DNA of 64,000 nucleotides. It comes from Phalacrocorax aristotelis (lineage: Eukaryota; Chordata; Aves; Suliformes; Phalacrocoracidae). Location of the stretch: assembly GCF_949628215.1 (NCBI RefSeq), contig NC_134279.1, positions 77,878,830 through 77,942,829 on the forward strand. The letters are read 5' to 3'. Positions 9,730 through 24,700 of the stretch are shown here, one piece after another. Under the pieces are notes generated by a model. The model saw only the letters and a program-made list of their open reading frames with translations. It ran no database searches and was not told the DNA's origin. The first letter of the stretch is position 1. Each line of letters starts with the position of its first letter. The position numbers and the translations under genes were made by a program.

Positions 9730-12700
9730 GTACGTGGAGACACCCCCCCCCCCCCCCCGTTCCCCCCTGCCCCTTCCGTGAGGGGACGGGGCCCGGCACC
9801 CTCCTCCGGGGTGAAAGGACTCAAAACTTTGGGCCTTTGTGGGCTGGGGGACCCTTCCAGGGAGACCCTCACCCCCCCTTCCAGCCTCGGGGCTGACCAG
9901 CCGGCCCCGGAGAAGGTGTCTCTGCTCTGGGGGGGCTGAGCTGGAGGTGTGCCCCCTGGAGTCGGAGCTTTGTGTGCCTTTCTGGCAGAGAAAAGTTAAA
10001 GGTAGGAACAGGTATCGGACCTCCCGGGCCTCGCCTGCCTTCTGTGAGCCGCTGAAGAGGAGCGTTTGTTCCCCATCAGCAGGTACAGCTTCACCCTGGG
10101 CACCTTCTGCCCCTTTATGATGGGTTTACAGTGGAGTTAGTCACCCCCAGGGAGAAATAAAGAGCAGAGCAACCCTCTTTTCTCCCCCAAACCCCTTATT
10201 TATTTTCTTTTTTTTTTTCCTCCTAAGTCACTAAGTTGTTCTCTCTCAACGCGGCTAGGTTTGGAAGCACGCAGGGTAAAGCCACTCTTTAGCAGGAAGT
10301 AAACACGGCCTCCGAAGTCTTGTCTGTATTTACAGCGCAGGCGGGCTGGATGGCCAGAGCGCGCTGTAAACATGAGACATTTAAACCTTGCGAAATCCCT
10401 GAGATGGAGGTAACTCAGTGTTTATTGATGGAGTGGGAGGGGATGGTGAGACAGCTGGAGTCATTTACCCAAGGCCATGCAGGAAGCGAATGTCGACTCA
10501 GGGATTAAAAATGGGAACTTGCAGGCTCTTGGGCCCAAACTTGAGAGCTAACTGTGCTGTTTCACTTGTTTTGGCGAATCTGCTTTTTGGTCAGGGAATC
10601 TGTTTGGTTCAGGGAAAAATGTGTTTGCTGTAGCCTTGTACAAATACAGGTGCAAAGCTCACTTACCGGTGCGTATAATTCCAGGAACGTAAACACGAGT
10701 GTATTAGAGCTGCAGTGTGTACACAACAATCTCCCTAGAGAGTAAACATGGAGCTCCAGTTCTGAGGCATTTATTTGGGACGAAATAACATTCGGTCTTT
10801 TTGACATTGTTTTGAACTGTGTTTCAGCCAATGTATTTTGTGCTGTTTGAAACAGTTTGGGCCTGTGCATTAAAGACGGTTGATAAAATGCATGTCTTCA
10901 CAAACTGAGATGCTGACCTTGCCTGGAAAGCTGCGTGGTGTGACCCTTATTCTTGTATTGATCTTCGTAGGACTCTGTGAGACTGTTAAAGATTTGTCTG
11001 TGAGAACCTTGCTGCAGCTCCAGAGCTTTTACTCTCTTCATAATAAAATTAGAAGGGTTCTGCTGTGCAGTTCCTTCAGGGTCCTCACTGGGTTTTCAAT
11101 CCAGACCTGGTTTAAGAGTTTTTGGGACTCTTCTGTGAAGGCCCTGGGCATGTTTTCAGCACTTACCAAATAAGTGGTGATGCTGTCTCAGCAGAGTACA
11201 TCCCAAATAGAGCTTTCTTTTAGTAACTGCTGTAGAATGAAGCCAATATGTTATTAGCGCACCCTCAAAGGTCTGGGGACTCTTCTCAGTTTTGGCATCT
11301 GAGGGTAAGGTGGCTTTATATGTGGCAAAATTCTTATTTTTTTCTTCACAGTGTTATTTATAACTCTATAATAAGAACAGGAATTTGCAGCTTTTATACT
11401 ATATCCTGAGTATTTTTGAAAACTGATTGAAGTGGAAGCAGCCAGACATCTTAATGAGGAGCTCTGTAATTCAGGGGTCTGAGCTGCAGAAATATGCTTG
11501 TGTATATAATTTAAAAGGAAGAAAAAAGAAAACCCTCACTGCTGAAGAAGAAATTAATTCTCTAGGACAAGATTTGACAGCAAAGGTGTATGAAAAGACC
11601 TTAAATAGGCAGTGGATATAAAAAGGAAGCAGGTGGAGAAAAAGAAACTGTTAGAAGCTGCTTGAACCTCTAAACTGGTTTTCTTTTTCTCACTCATACA
11701 GTCTCTTAAAGTTTCATTAGCTGTTTTCTTATTAAAGCCTAAGTACAGAGCAGCCCTATGCTATGGCTTGTGAATAGGAAGACAAAGTTTGGTTTTCTTC
11801 TCTTCTCTCTTCCCCTAATGTATCTCACCTCCTGGAGTAGCCAGGGCAGGATTGTGTGTTCTTGAGTGGTATAAATGCATCTGGCTGAGTAAACTTGGCT
11901 TCGGACTCTACCCTGTGCCACTCTGCTTACTTATGTACTTTTTTCAAAATTGTGACTGTACTTACAGCATATGGAGAGAAGCTGTCGGGCTGTAGTGTGC
12001 TGTGAATGCTGAATAACTGGTACAACTGTCTGCAGGCTTTCTGCTGATATTTTAGAAGTAGTTCGTAGTTTAAAGGTGAAAGAGAGGGGTGTGGGGGGGG
12101 AAATCCTTTCTCTTAGGGCTCTGATGGCTTTTCCTGTGTAGACATTTTCATTGCTTTACTGTAGTTGTTTCTGCTACAGTAAGTGTTAGGCCAGCAATTC
12201 ACTTATTTGCTTGGGGTGAAAACAGCTACACATGTAAGTTTTTCGGGTTTTAGGTTAATGGCTTTTCTTGCAAAAAAAAAAAAAAAAAGCTATTAAGAGA
12301 GTGTATTTTATCCTCTGTTTATTGGGGAATGACTGTTTCCATTTTGCTTGTTGCGTAATCTTTGACTGATCATTTTGTCTTGGCAAAAGTCATGAGAGAG
12401 TTACTTAAGAGCCTTCATGTGATTTTATGTCTACCATAAAAATTGAATAGCAACCAAGAAATAATGATTTTTCTTGAAATAATTTTAGGAAGTGAACTTT
12501 ATGTAGTAGTTGAGTGAAATTTTCATTTTTAATTTAGGATGCATAGAGTCAAGTTAGTGAATGTGCACGGAAGAAACTCTTTCCATATTGTTACTCCTTG
12601 CTCATTCACTAGGAAAAATACAGAGCCCTATTAGCCATCTGCCTGGGAGGTGACCATTAGCTTCATGGGACTGGAGGGAGAAAAAATGTTAAAGCTTTTT

Positions 12701-15700
12701 TATTTTTTTGAAAGCTGTTGCAAAAACGCTATTAAAGCTTCCTCAGCTTGGGCTTGTGGGCATGGACAGGAGCTATTTACTTTTCTAGAGATGAGCTAGT
12801 TTTAGTGTGTAACAACAGAAGGTTGTTTTTGCTGTTGATGTCAGTAGCGGGGATGAGAGTGAGGATGCATAAAGGAAGGCTCCAGAATCAGTGACTGGTA
12901 AGTTACTACCTACTCCCTCTGATGACGGCTTTTTTTCTGGATTTCCTTTGCTCTCTCTGAGGTGTGTTGTTCAGGGTACAGCGTAAGAGTTATGGTTTGT
13001 TTCTGGTGTTCCGGGGTCGCTGGTCCTGCAGCAGCAGTTCAATGCACCTGCGTTTTGCTTCTCCATGAAATACCAGAAACTGGACTCTAAAGTGCTGCTG
13101 AAACCAAAGGTGTGTTAAAATGTAAAATGAGAAAGGGGCAAACTTGGTGGAAAATATGGTTGCTTTCTAAATCTTTCTTAGAGATATTTTGGGGGTTTTA
13201 TTTTTTCACATGAAGGGTTTGGTTCCGGAATGTTAGGGAAGCGTTTCTGGGCTGCTCTCTCATGAATTACCCTTCCTGTGCAGTTGAAGGCTGCTAGGTC
13301 CGTGTCCCTAAAGGAAAAACTGTCATGTAGAATGAACTTTGAGGGAGGTGAGAGACCTTCAGAGGTAAGACTGGAAAAGAGATTCTCCTTGTATCTTGAA
13401 ATCAAAAGCTGGAAGAAAGAACTGGAGTAAAGCTTTAAAAAAACGTAATTTTCCCTCCGGCTAATGCTACTGAGGGGTGTTTGAGTCAAGGCATGAAGGG
13501 TCTAAACTGTTAAGCACAGTGATGTGGTCAGGGTCTTGTAAACCTTTCATATTTATTATTTTGTTCACAGAATGCATCATATAGCATTGCACCCGTTGGT
13601 TGAGCGACAGTTTAAAATTTTCACCATTTCAAGAGAACAAATCTTATAACAAGAAAGAGTGAATCTGATGTTCACAGTCAGGTCCGTTACGGGCTGTTTC
13701 TAATCCATCGAGGAGGATTTGAGGCTGGTTGGCTGAACTGTTTAGAGATGTTTCCACAAGTCAGGAAGCAGAAGTTTCATACGGCTCAAACACAGACAGC
13801 GTCTGATGTAAGACGTTGGCTTGCAGGACAAGAATGAATTGGGCCCTCATTAATCCAAATTTTGTTTGTACCTTGTTGAAGTTAAAAATTATGTTCTCAC
13901 ATATCTTCAGGGAACTGTCTAAAAGAAAACCGATCCTGTGATAGGTTCAGTAGCTTCCTATTATAGCCCGTGAGATTAGTGGATTGAGGTGTTTCTTTGA
14001 AATGAATTTATTAATCTGCTGCAACTGAGACACATGATATCTTTACATTAATTTTTTAAACTGTTGCACTTGTTCAGTGCTATTGTGCGCCTGACTAGAT
14101 TCCTAATTCCGCAAGTGATCCATGTCCCATACATACATCTTGCTTTGCAAATAGATTGCATTTCTTTCTTTTCATACCATTTCTTGTCTTTATATGTTGT
14201 TGCATTTTGAGAGATTTAATGTTATAATTTGTTTGTAACAAAATTAGTAATTTTCCTCTGTCTTGTCTAGATCAAGATGGAGACTTGTCGGGGACAATTT
14301 CACTCGTTATGACGCAGTGTTGTAAAAGAATAAAAGACACAGTTCAAAAACTGGCCTCCGATCATAAAGACATTCACAGCAGCGTATCCCGGGTTGGAAA
14401 AGCCATTGATAAGGTATTTTATATTGTGGCTGGATTGTATTATTGCATATATTCTGTGATGTGTACTCTGCTTTACAAAATTTTCATTTATACTACAATT
14501 AATCTTAATTAAATCTCCCTGTCAGCTGCAGAAGTGTAGGTGTGGCACAGGCAAGACGGTGGGGTGTACAGTACTTGCTTTCAGAGCTTGTATACAGAGT
14601 ACTCCTGTTGGGGCAGCTCAAATCTCTTAGTTTCTGAGAGAACATGCCATATAGATGTTACTAGACTTAGTATGTAGCAAAACATTTGCTCTGATATCAG
14701 TCTCAATAAGAAATACTGTGGGGTTTTTATATATGTAAAGATTGCATTTCTAGTTAATTTTCAGTAGCAAATGACTCAGAAATGGCATTCTGTTCTAGAA
14801 GGCAGCTTAAAAATTGACTTTTTTTAAGAAAGACATTTTATGTATATTTCAGGTGTGATTTGGTTCTTAGGGCTTAATTTGATAACATGCAATGTTATCA
14901 ATGTGAGTGGAGTAGATTAAACTTTTTGTAGTATCTGTGTCTATGCCATAACAAATAATAAGGTAGTGCAGCTTATCTTTGAAGCTTCTTTGAGACACTC
15001 TTTTATGAATTCCAGGTTTAAGAATAACTGGCATCTGAATATGTTTTTGTAGGTAGATATTACTAATGTTTCTTTGAAATGGTACTAAAACTTGTTTGTT
15101 TTGGGGTTTTGTGGTGTTTTTTTTTTAATTTTTATTTGTGGTAACTGATGCTATGTCATGATCTTCTTGGTCTATGTGTTCTTTTGTATAAAGCAGTTAG
15201 GTAGGTAGGGAGTCTTGTACTTGCTTTTTGGACATTCCTATGTGATAGTTTCATATCAGAACATGTTTCTGTTGATAGAGTCTTAACATTTGGTTTGAGG
15301 TGCACTTTATAATCTTACTAAGGAAGACACTAGTAAATGAATGCCTTCATCTGCATAAACGCATTTGCAGCGTTAACGAATACTCATTCATTCTTTGAGA
15401 ATCTAACTTAAACTTTGTTAGTAGCGATAATCTGCTAAAGCATAATTTAACAGTAGTGCAATGAAGGGCCAAAGTACGTAATGCTGCATTATTGGGCAGA
15501 ATGTCTGTGCAACTGTTATTTTTCTTTATATCTATGCTTGACTGTCATGGAGGGCTCAAACTTTGTACAAATAGCTTTAATCCAAGCATCACTGTTATCC
15601 AAAGCTTAAGGACGCATCTGTCTCTAATCCTTGCTGCTGTATCTAAACCAATTAACTAGAGTAAAATTCCATCCTTATTACTGCCTTGAAGCCTGAAATA

Positions 15701-18700
15701 AGTCTATGTAATCTTGTCCTAAGTTTGCAACTTCCCTATTCCATTTTAGCGAGTGGACTTTGTACAAATAAGCTTTCAGGTTTGGCTATACCTTTTCCAT
15801 ATAAATACTCTGAGATAGAGCAGCCCTAGGTCATATATAGAGGGTGTCAATATTCAGTGGAAATTTGTGATAGTGTTTCTTAGAAGCCAAAGATAACAGC
15901 ACTTGCAAGCTTAATAAAGTTTAGACTTGAATCTAATCTCCAAATTACTGTTTCAGTTGTCATGTGCATAGTTTTTCCGGTGTTGTTTTTTTCCTGCAGT
16001 TTTAAGTTTGTTTACTATTTTTATTTGAAAAAGGATAGCTGTAAATAAAAGCATTTTAAAAATATCATCTGTGTGGTTTTGTAAAATAGTAGAAAGGATA
16101 TCAATAATCTGCTCTGTGCCTGTTGAGTGTCAAAGGGCTCTTTCGGTGAGGTTCTCAAAAACGAGCTCAACTTGCTGTCTTCAGTGTGCTCATTCCTCTG
16201 GCTTTTCAGTCTTGCTTGGTGTCTGTGGTGTTTACATGAAAAGGCTAGAAGCAGTGGGACTGCATGAGTCCCCCGTCCTGCTCATAATGAAGGACGTATT
16301 TTTATAAAGTTCAGAGCATCAGTTAGGATTGTCTCCTTAAATATGAACTTTGGATTATTATTTTTTTTGTTTAAATGCAACTAGTGTGAATTTTATTAGT
16401 TTTCCCTGACTGTAGTATCTTAAGGGAACTTCTTTAAAATGTGTCCTGAAGCCTTGGCCTGTTTGGCAGATGAATATGTGTAATGTTTAAATCCAGGTCG
16501 AATCGAATGCTTCCCTGGACAGTGACATTTGAAAGAAATCTTCCATAGGTACTTAATGTGATTTCCCTGTGCTGCTGGAAAATATGCTTGAAACCTGCCA
16601 GCAAAGTCTTCGTTGGCATCCAAGTCCCATAACCTATTGAAATCGCCCTCCCCCATTCTTTCCCCATAATATACTTAAGCTTAAACCAATAGAAGTAATT
16701 AAATGTAATTGATGCAGTGAATTGATTCTTGACACATTCTGGGCAAAACACTACCGCTTCCTAAATAAAATGCTCATTAGAATTTAAAGAAGCACAGCCC
16801 TTGCCTTGATTCATGAGAGCTGAGTTTTGTTTCTGTCACATGTAAACCCTCGTCCCATCATCTAGAGATGTTAATGTGTCGATAAAATAGAACATTGCTC
16901 GTGGTCTTCCTAGCTGTATATGCTCCACCGCAGATAAATGTAACTTACTATTTTATTGCATTATTTGAGACTGGGAAAAGTGCTAATGTTGGTACCAATT
17001 TTATGCATCCAAATGACAGCTGTTGTAACATGTAGAACCAACAAACTTCCTACTTAACAAAATGGGATTTTGAAAGAACTTGCTGAATTATCAGCTCGTG
17101 GCAAATTTCAGGTTAAATTTCTTTTTTTCCAGTGTTGAGGCAGGGTTATAACTATATGTAAAGTTTAGTCTAGTCTGGTTTTGAGTTAGTGCTTATGAAC
17201 TTGGATGGGACCTAGACTTGTCAGCCTCCAGAGTTCACTGTGCGAACAGAAGCTCCTAAGCATTTGAAAAATGAAGTTCTAATTTGGCATTAAATGTGAA
17301 CCATGTTAAAGTGTCAAATGCCGAAACTTTGCATGTTGCTTTTTCGTTATCAATTCCTGGAAAGCTTATCTAACAAGCTAGACCTTTTTTCATAGTAGTT
17401 CTACATGGATTACATGCTTCTGATCCATGGCAGGTTACCCTTTCTTCCAGAGAGCATTTTCTCGTTTGAAAGAAAATGTTTGCATCCAGTTTTCTCTTTA
17501 TTGTACTAGCATTTGCTCTGCTTCCAGAACTCATCATGTCACTGTTGTTCAGCAGGTTGTTACCAGGTAGCTCACTCATCGGTCTTCCTGTAAATCAATC
17601 ACTCTTCTGGAATGATTTGAATTCATCTCAAAGCATGTTTGATGGGCTAGTAAATGTTTTTCCCTCTAGCAGCAATCTGTGTGAGTAGTAGTTAAATGCC
17701 TCCTTTCGGGAAAGTAAGTGGAGTAAATGGTGGCTTCTTCCATTCCCCCCCCCCCCCCCCCCCCCCCCCGAATTTTAAGCCTGTTTTTAAAGGGCCAACA
17801 TTTTAATCCAGTTTTTGTTTTGGGAAAGCAAAAATTTACCAAAGTTAGTGTTTGTTTCATGTAAAAACTTATATGCAAACAAACTAAAACTGTTTACTGA
17901 ACGTCATTTAATCATATTGCTGTGAAGAATATGGCTAGATAATTACAGAGTCTTTGGAAGTCAAGCTTTATCTTGTGAACCAACAAACTGAACAGACAAG
18001 GTAAACAAGTTTATTTTATTTGTATTTTGGGTCAGAATTCAGAAGAAGGGAGGAACGCACAAAGTAGTCTCAACTGAGAAACTGAGGAATAAAACTTCAT
18101 CATGATCCTTCTTCATATCATATTGTACTAATGAGTTGAAAGGTTGTATGTTGATTAAAATGGTCCCCTGTGTGTGTGTGTCTTGAAGTCCTCCTCACAT
18201 TTCAGCAATTACCAGTAATGTACTTTACATTGTATCATTGGTACATTTAGCACATAACACTATTCTACATTTTAGCCCTAGGCTTGCTAGTTAGGCTCTT
18301 AAAAAACACTTGTATCTCGGGAATATTAGCTGACACTCTTCTAAGCTTAAAACCTGAAAAGCACAAAAAACCTTTCTGGAGTTTGTAACTTCTGGAATTT
18401 TTTTCAACTTTTGAAATCTTATTAAACCCCGCATGCTATCAGTTAGCATACTGTTAGCATTTAGAAAACAAAACTGAGAGGTGTGTAGTCACCAGCATAT
18501 CATGCATGCATGACAGTTATGAAATGGGTAAGCCAAAGGCAAGCACTAATTTGTTCTGGCATGTGACAGTCACTCACTGTAATACGTGCAGTCAGTTCTT
18601 GAAGCTCCTCGGAATGCAGAGGAGGCAGAACTGTAGAATCCCACATATGAAAAAGACCTCAGAAATTGTTTTGTTTTTTAAAAGTTACTGGAATGAGAAG

Positions 18701-21700
18701 CTGGTCAAGACTGGGTTGATTGGAGAGTGGATGTGGGGGAGAAAAAAATTGAGGTCCTCAGGTTGTATGATGTGACTTTAATCTACAGCATGTCTAGGTT
18801 AATATGAGTCATTGTTACCATCTTTTATGGGATTTTAAAAATCTCATTTATGATGGGGTTTTGAAAGGATTCTCAAGGCGCATAGGTTTGTTTCACAACA
18901 AAATGTGTATTTTGTGAAGGAACTGAGGGAAGCAGCTCTACCACCTCTGCCCCCAGGCAATGAGAAGGATGTGCGATGTTTATGGCATAGGTTCAGCTCT
19001 AATGGTTGGTCACTGCCCAGGAGAATACAGTTTCTTCTTATGGGATTATACATTCAGTAGAACTTGAAATTGCATGAAAAATAATTTAGTTGATTGTTTT
19101 TAGATTACTGATGATTCCTCCCACCCTGTGCCCCAAAACCTAAGTAACAAAGCAAGCTTGTGTGTTCTTGCTACTGCTGCTGGCATTTCTCTAATGCCTT
19201 GTTGGATTTATGTTACCTGCTAGTGGTGTTTGGACAGCGGTACTGGAACTGGCAATGGTGGTGACCCTAAAAGGCTTCAAAGGGTTGGCAAAAATAAAAA
19301 CAGTATTATTTAGTCTTCAAGATACTTAAGTTTTTTTCAAGATACAGCTTAAAGACAAACACGTGACAAGGAGCTTATGGGATATGACACCCAAGTGAAA
19401 GTGTTGTTAAATGTGAGACTTAAATCTATGGCAATAATTTAAATGCTCGTCTTGCTCCACCATATCTGAAAGATGGAAGAGACTATTTGCTAGCCTAAGG
19501 TTAATGTTTTAACTGGAAGTTAGCTAAGAGACCTGAAGGGAGTGGTGGTTTTGAAGCCACATGTGTGGGGCTGAGAAGGCTGCCCCTTTCTCATGCTGAT
19601 GCAGAGCAGCATCAAAGGAGATGTGGAGATGGCTGACGAAGGAAGTTAATAAGTGACAAAAAAAAAAAAGGAAGACACAGTGCAAATCTGAGCTGTGCGA
19701 AGTGCTGGAAGGAAGAATGAGAAGCTTTACAGCTTTATGCTACTGCGCCCCCTTTAACTTCCCCCTTGCCAGTGAAGAGGTGGATGTGCTTGCTGTGGTA
19801 AGGCTGTCTCTGAAGGGCTGGTCCCCTCTGTTTGGGAGGTAGTGCCATGCATCTGTCTCTACTGCAGCTGATGACTGCATACCGCTCCAGTCCTCTCTAG
19901 CCAACCTGAAAAGACAGCAGTTTTGGTGTTTGAGGCTGACTTCTGAATTGTGGTTAGGTATGTGATACCTCCTAAGGAAAAAGCAGCGAGGCCTAACTGT
20001 GCAAGAAAGACTTGTGCGAGGCAAAAGCGACCCCTCAGTCTGCAAGTTTGAAGCTGCCATGATGTTTTCTCTACTTTTTAAAATTCAAGAATCTCCTTCC
20101 AACTTGATTTAACTTCTGAAACAGGTTAATAGTAGACTCTTGAATGCTTTTGTCAGGTTGCTCTGCAAGTGTCTGTTGCCTGGCCCATGTTTTCACAAAA
20201 CAACGTATGACTCTTTGGGTTCCTACTGCAGGTCAGCAACATTGCGGCCCCTGGAGTGCAAAGTGGTGATCTAACGTAACCCAACACCGCCTGCTCAGAT
20301 TTGCTCTGAAGTTGGTTATCCAGCTTTGCGCTGGCAGACCTTACAGCCGGTCGGGTGTCTGCTAACCTGCCGCTCCAGCATTGTGCTGGCTGACGGGGAA
20401 CCGGTAATATGTGGTTGACAGATAACTCATACCGACTCGGTGTTGTTTGCCCTGCCTGCTTTAACAGAAGTGTGCGTTTGTGCTAGGTAGGTGTTTCCAT
20501 GTTGCACAGACTGTCAATTGTCACAGAGCTGTAGCTGAAGCACTGCTGTTTTCACCAAACTTCTGATTTCTGAAGTTCCTTCCTGGAGGAGAGCTGTAGT
20601 TACCAGGCCATCAGGTCAGGCAGCAAGCAAGGCACTGACTTCTAGACTGTTGATTTTGCAAGAGGTTTGTTTTAGGCAGTGGGTAAGGATTTTTTTTTAA
20701 TTCAGATTAACCTGCCTGTCCCGATCATAAAACATGTTAGCAGTAAAAATCCTGTTTTATATCTTGGGTTAGAATAAATATTGCTCTCCTGCTGCCAAGA
20801 GGCGCAGTGCCAAGCAGTGTCAAGTGTTACTAAAGAGTCACGATGACAGTATTTTTATTTATTCCTGGAATATGTCCATAGGCCACTGACCTAAAAATAC
20901 ACAGCAGTAGGATCATCGGGGTTAGATCTGTAAAAGATCTCTCAGATCTTCAAAGCTCATCCTGTTGCTGGGATGTTGAGGTCTTCAGAGGTTCAAATTT
21001 CATTGTCGTTTTGGGAGTGGAGAGAAGTGACATTTTCTTTTTTCAGGATTGTCTACCCTCCCAGCTATGCCAAATTTGAGTTAAAGCTTTTACTTCTAAT
21101 TTGGTGCACTGTGGTGACAGTGATGCATTGATAACACTATTTTGATTCTAGTGTAGGCAATTTTGTCTTCTGTTCTCTATGCATTTTCAGCTTTCACATA
21201 TGGAAAAAGCCTTTTCTGCAGATACTTCCTTCAAAAACGCATCATGGTCTGGAAACCTGTTTATTAGTTAACCAGGTTTCTGATTTGCTAGCTAGGCCTG
21301 TACTTTGTCAGTCTAATTCCTTATAGTGGATAATATTCAGACTTGAAACAAGCAAACCAAAGGATTTCTTCTTCTGTACGCAGAAGGTGATGAAGCAGCT
21401 GACACACGTATTTCAGTTTGAACAGGAGGGAATTGAGGGTCAACTGAGCCGCAGGCAGAAAGAATCAGGGTGGAGATGTAGGTGTCCTGCATAATTAAAG
21501 AAAAATCATGTGGGGCGATTTGTTCCAGCCTATTGACTGTTAATTTGTACGTTTCAGAATTTTGACTCTGACATCAGCAGTGTGGGGATAGATGGGTGCT
21601 GGCAGGCTGACAGCCAGCGAATCCTCAACGAGGTGATGGTGGAGCACTTCTTCCGGCAAGGCATGTTGGATGTAGCCGAGGAACTTTGTCAGGTAATAAG

Positions 21701-24700
21701 TGTGAATGTTGAATATTATTGATTATGGGAAACTATGCTTTGGGTTAGCGTCCTTATTTGACTGTTAATGTTCCAGGTGAATAGTTAAACTGTCAGAAAA
21801 CCCGCAGCTTAATCCCATGTTTTCTTAACGTTTCAACTAAAAATTCCTTTGTTTTTTTTTCAGGAATCTGGTCTATCAATAGATCAAAGTCAAAAAGAAC
21901 CATTTGTGGAGTTGAATCGAATATTGGAAGCATTAAAAGTTAGAGTTCTGAGACCTGCGTTAGAGTGAGTCTACTCAGTTTTTCTCCTTTTTTTTAAATG
22001 CTTTTAACAAATCCTTAGTTTTTTACTTTAAATATAATCTTTAGTATGTTTCGATGTATCCCCATTTGTCCTTTGAGAGGTCTAGTTCCTGAATGGACCC
22101 CTACCTTTTCCTTTTGTCCCATCTGTGTCCTTCCCCATAAAGCAGTACTTAACTAAGGGTCTCTTTCTTAGATTAAAGATTAACTTGAATCATTTGTCAT
22201 GCTGATTTAAGGTTTTTGGGAAGAAACACCACTTAGAGAATCAATTGTCTGTCATGGTGGTATTTAGCCTTACAGTGAATCATCAGTGAACCTTATTTTT
22301 AAAAGTTTAGTTACAAAGGATGTCAGGACTTACCAAAGGTGTTGGTATCACTAGGTCTTTTTAGCTTCACTGAGCCCTTGGGGTGAGCAGAGCTTGACTC
22401 GCGATTGAAGTTCTCACTTTTCCTCAAGTCACTCTCACTTTCCAGATAAGGGACTACAGGGTGGGAAGAGAGAGTGAAAGGATAGGTGTGTACTTTGCCG
22501 GCTGCTGCTGCCAGGTAGGTGCTGCTTAACGCTGGGTGGGAGGTGTGTCCCTTTCCTTGACAGGAAACATCTCTGCAGTACGTGAACTGGGAGCACAGAC
22601 TGACAGTGCGATCTGTTGGTGAGATTTCTTCTGAACAAAACGGCTGTTCATAGAAATCGGTGGATAATGGTGGATGCTTAGACGAAAACCATGTCTGGAA
22701 ATATCTGAGGTCTATCAGTCAACCTTAGACAAGGATATTTTCTTGACCTTAGTAGTCTTTACAACCATTAGACATGTAAGCTGGTGCTAAAAGTGACAGT
22801 GAAGAGGGAAATGTAGTGAAGTGTCTCATGGGCTACTGTTTTGATTTCCAGTAGTGGATACATAACTCTGCTGTACCATTTCAGAACAGCTTTTATCTTA
22901 AAAACAAGAAAACCTCAAATAAATCCTCAGCCTATGTTTCATGGGCTGGTTTTTTTGTTTGGGTTTTTTTTTACATTGCAAGAGCTTTGGTAAGCTCAGA
23001 TTGGTCTCAAAAGTAAGTAAAAAAAATAAAATGGCTTTGAAGTGACCTTGTAAGAGTAGAAACAATGAAACAAAGCAAATTCAAACTTTCTGTTTCATTC
23101 CAGAGTATAATCCGTACATTTAAAATACCTGTTTTGCATTATTCATTTAAATACATTTTCATACCAACAAACATTTTCCCGTGCCTTTAACACAATCCGA
23201 CATGGGTGTGTCAATTCAGAGGACATTGGCATCTAAGAGCAGAGATACTCTAGTACTCAAACTATGGTGTTCGTCAGCTAAATCTTGGTTATGCCTCTGG
23301 GTCATGCAAAGTTTGACCTAACTTTGACCAACACAGGTGGAAAGCTCAGGTGGCTTATTACTATTGAATTGGCTAATTGAAGGGAAGCAACACTGAAATG
23401 CCTGGTGTTACAACTGAGGCAGGATTTACTGTCAGCTACACCATTTATTTCTTGTAGTTCAAATAGTAAGGCAGTGTTGCGAAGGATACTCTCCGAGGAA
23501 GAGTAACTTGCTGTTATGACCATCCACTTGAAGTCACTAAATTCATTTTAGCTTCAGTTTGCTAGGCCATATGCCTTACTTGTTGCTACTTAGTCGTATC
23601 TTGTAGTTCCTGCAGTGTGTTAAATATTTTTTCAGACAAAGGAGAAGGCATGGTCCTTCTCCAAAGGAACTTTTATTCTGAAGGCAGCTGAATGAACAGA
23701 GAATAGGGTGTATTGTCAGCACAGTTTGTATGCCGGTCTCCCTCCCCCACCCTGTCTCATTTCTGTTTATAATGTTTATTCAGTTTAAACTCTTCAGTAG
23801 AAAAGCTATATGCTTCTCTTTGCCTGCTGCTGGGCACAGAGGGTCCTTATTTATAGTGATGTTTATGTAAAAAACATGGTTGTTAGTGAGGGCTATTAAA
23901 ATGTGACAAAACTGTACAGTTTAGGAGGTAACTGGTGTCTTAAATGCGCAGTTATTCCACAGAACTGCTGATGCTAGTGAATGTATTTCCCATATTATTT
24001 CCCAGCAGACGTGGGTGTTCAGGCAGAGGGACACAAACCTTTCCGGGGGGGGTGGCCTATGTGAGAGGAGCTTGGAGGGGTGGCATTGTGATCTTTGGGC
24101 AAAGAGCTAATAAGTGGCTAAAATTTGCATCAGTAAATACAGCTTCAGGGGCGCGTAAATGCGGTCCCAGACTGGCCTGTTCTAGGGCTGTTGAGGCAGA
24201 AAGGTGTTACACGAGGGCAGTTAATTACAGTATCGTGAACCAGGAAGGGGAGTATAGCAGGGTTTACCCAGGAAAATTGTGGAAGGTTGGGATGAAAACA
24301 ATAACCAGTCTCTCTGGCTCTGCCAGTGCTCTGTAGTTGGTGCTTGGCTTAACTCAGTGTTGGAGATGAAGCAAACATGAATTGGCTCCTGGTCACTGCC
24401 ATCGAAAGGGACTTGTCAGATTAATGTCTTTTCGAGAAGACTTCCAAAGCCTTGCTGTGGTGATAGAGAGAAGTTAGTATTAGTATCTGATTTAAAAAAA
24501 ACAAAACAAACAAACAAACCCCAAACTACTATTAGAGTCTTTTTTTTTTAGATTATTTTACTCATACAAACTCCAACATTTACAAATACTACACTCCAGA
24601 ATTAAATGTAGTACAACTGGCCATACCATTTTTCTTTCTTTGTGGGGTGTGCACCTTGAGTTTATAGATGCCCAGTCTGGCCCCGCACCCTAAGCCGTGT

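Larger units (their letters stand above)
8680..9910. promoter_or_regulatory. RMND5A: CpG-island promoter of RMND5A
   Basis: Strongly GC- and CpG-rich sequence surrounds RMND5A exon 1 and about 900 bp upstream. It contains a palindromic RFX X-box at 8,996-9,009, repeated gggccgggctgagcc-type GC-rich units at about 9,420-9,455, and a GAG tract in the 5' UTR. No TATA box is evident. Boundaries are judged by eye. Confidence 0.75.

Noticed and set aside
23944-24336. 130-codon plus-strand open frame in RMND5A intron 4
   Set aside because: No recognisable domain, no splice or promoter context, and composition like surrounding intron.
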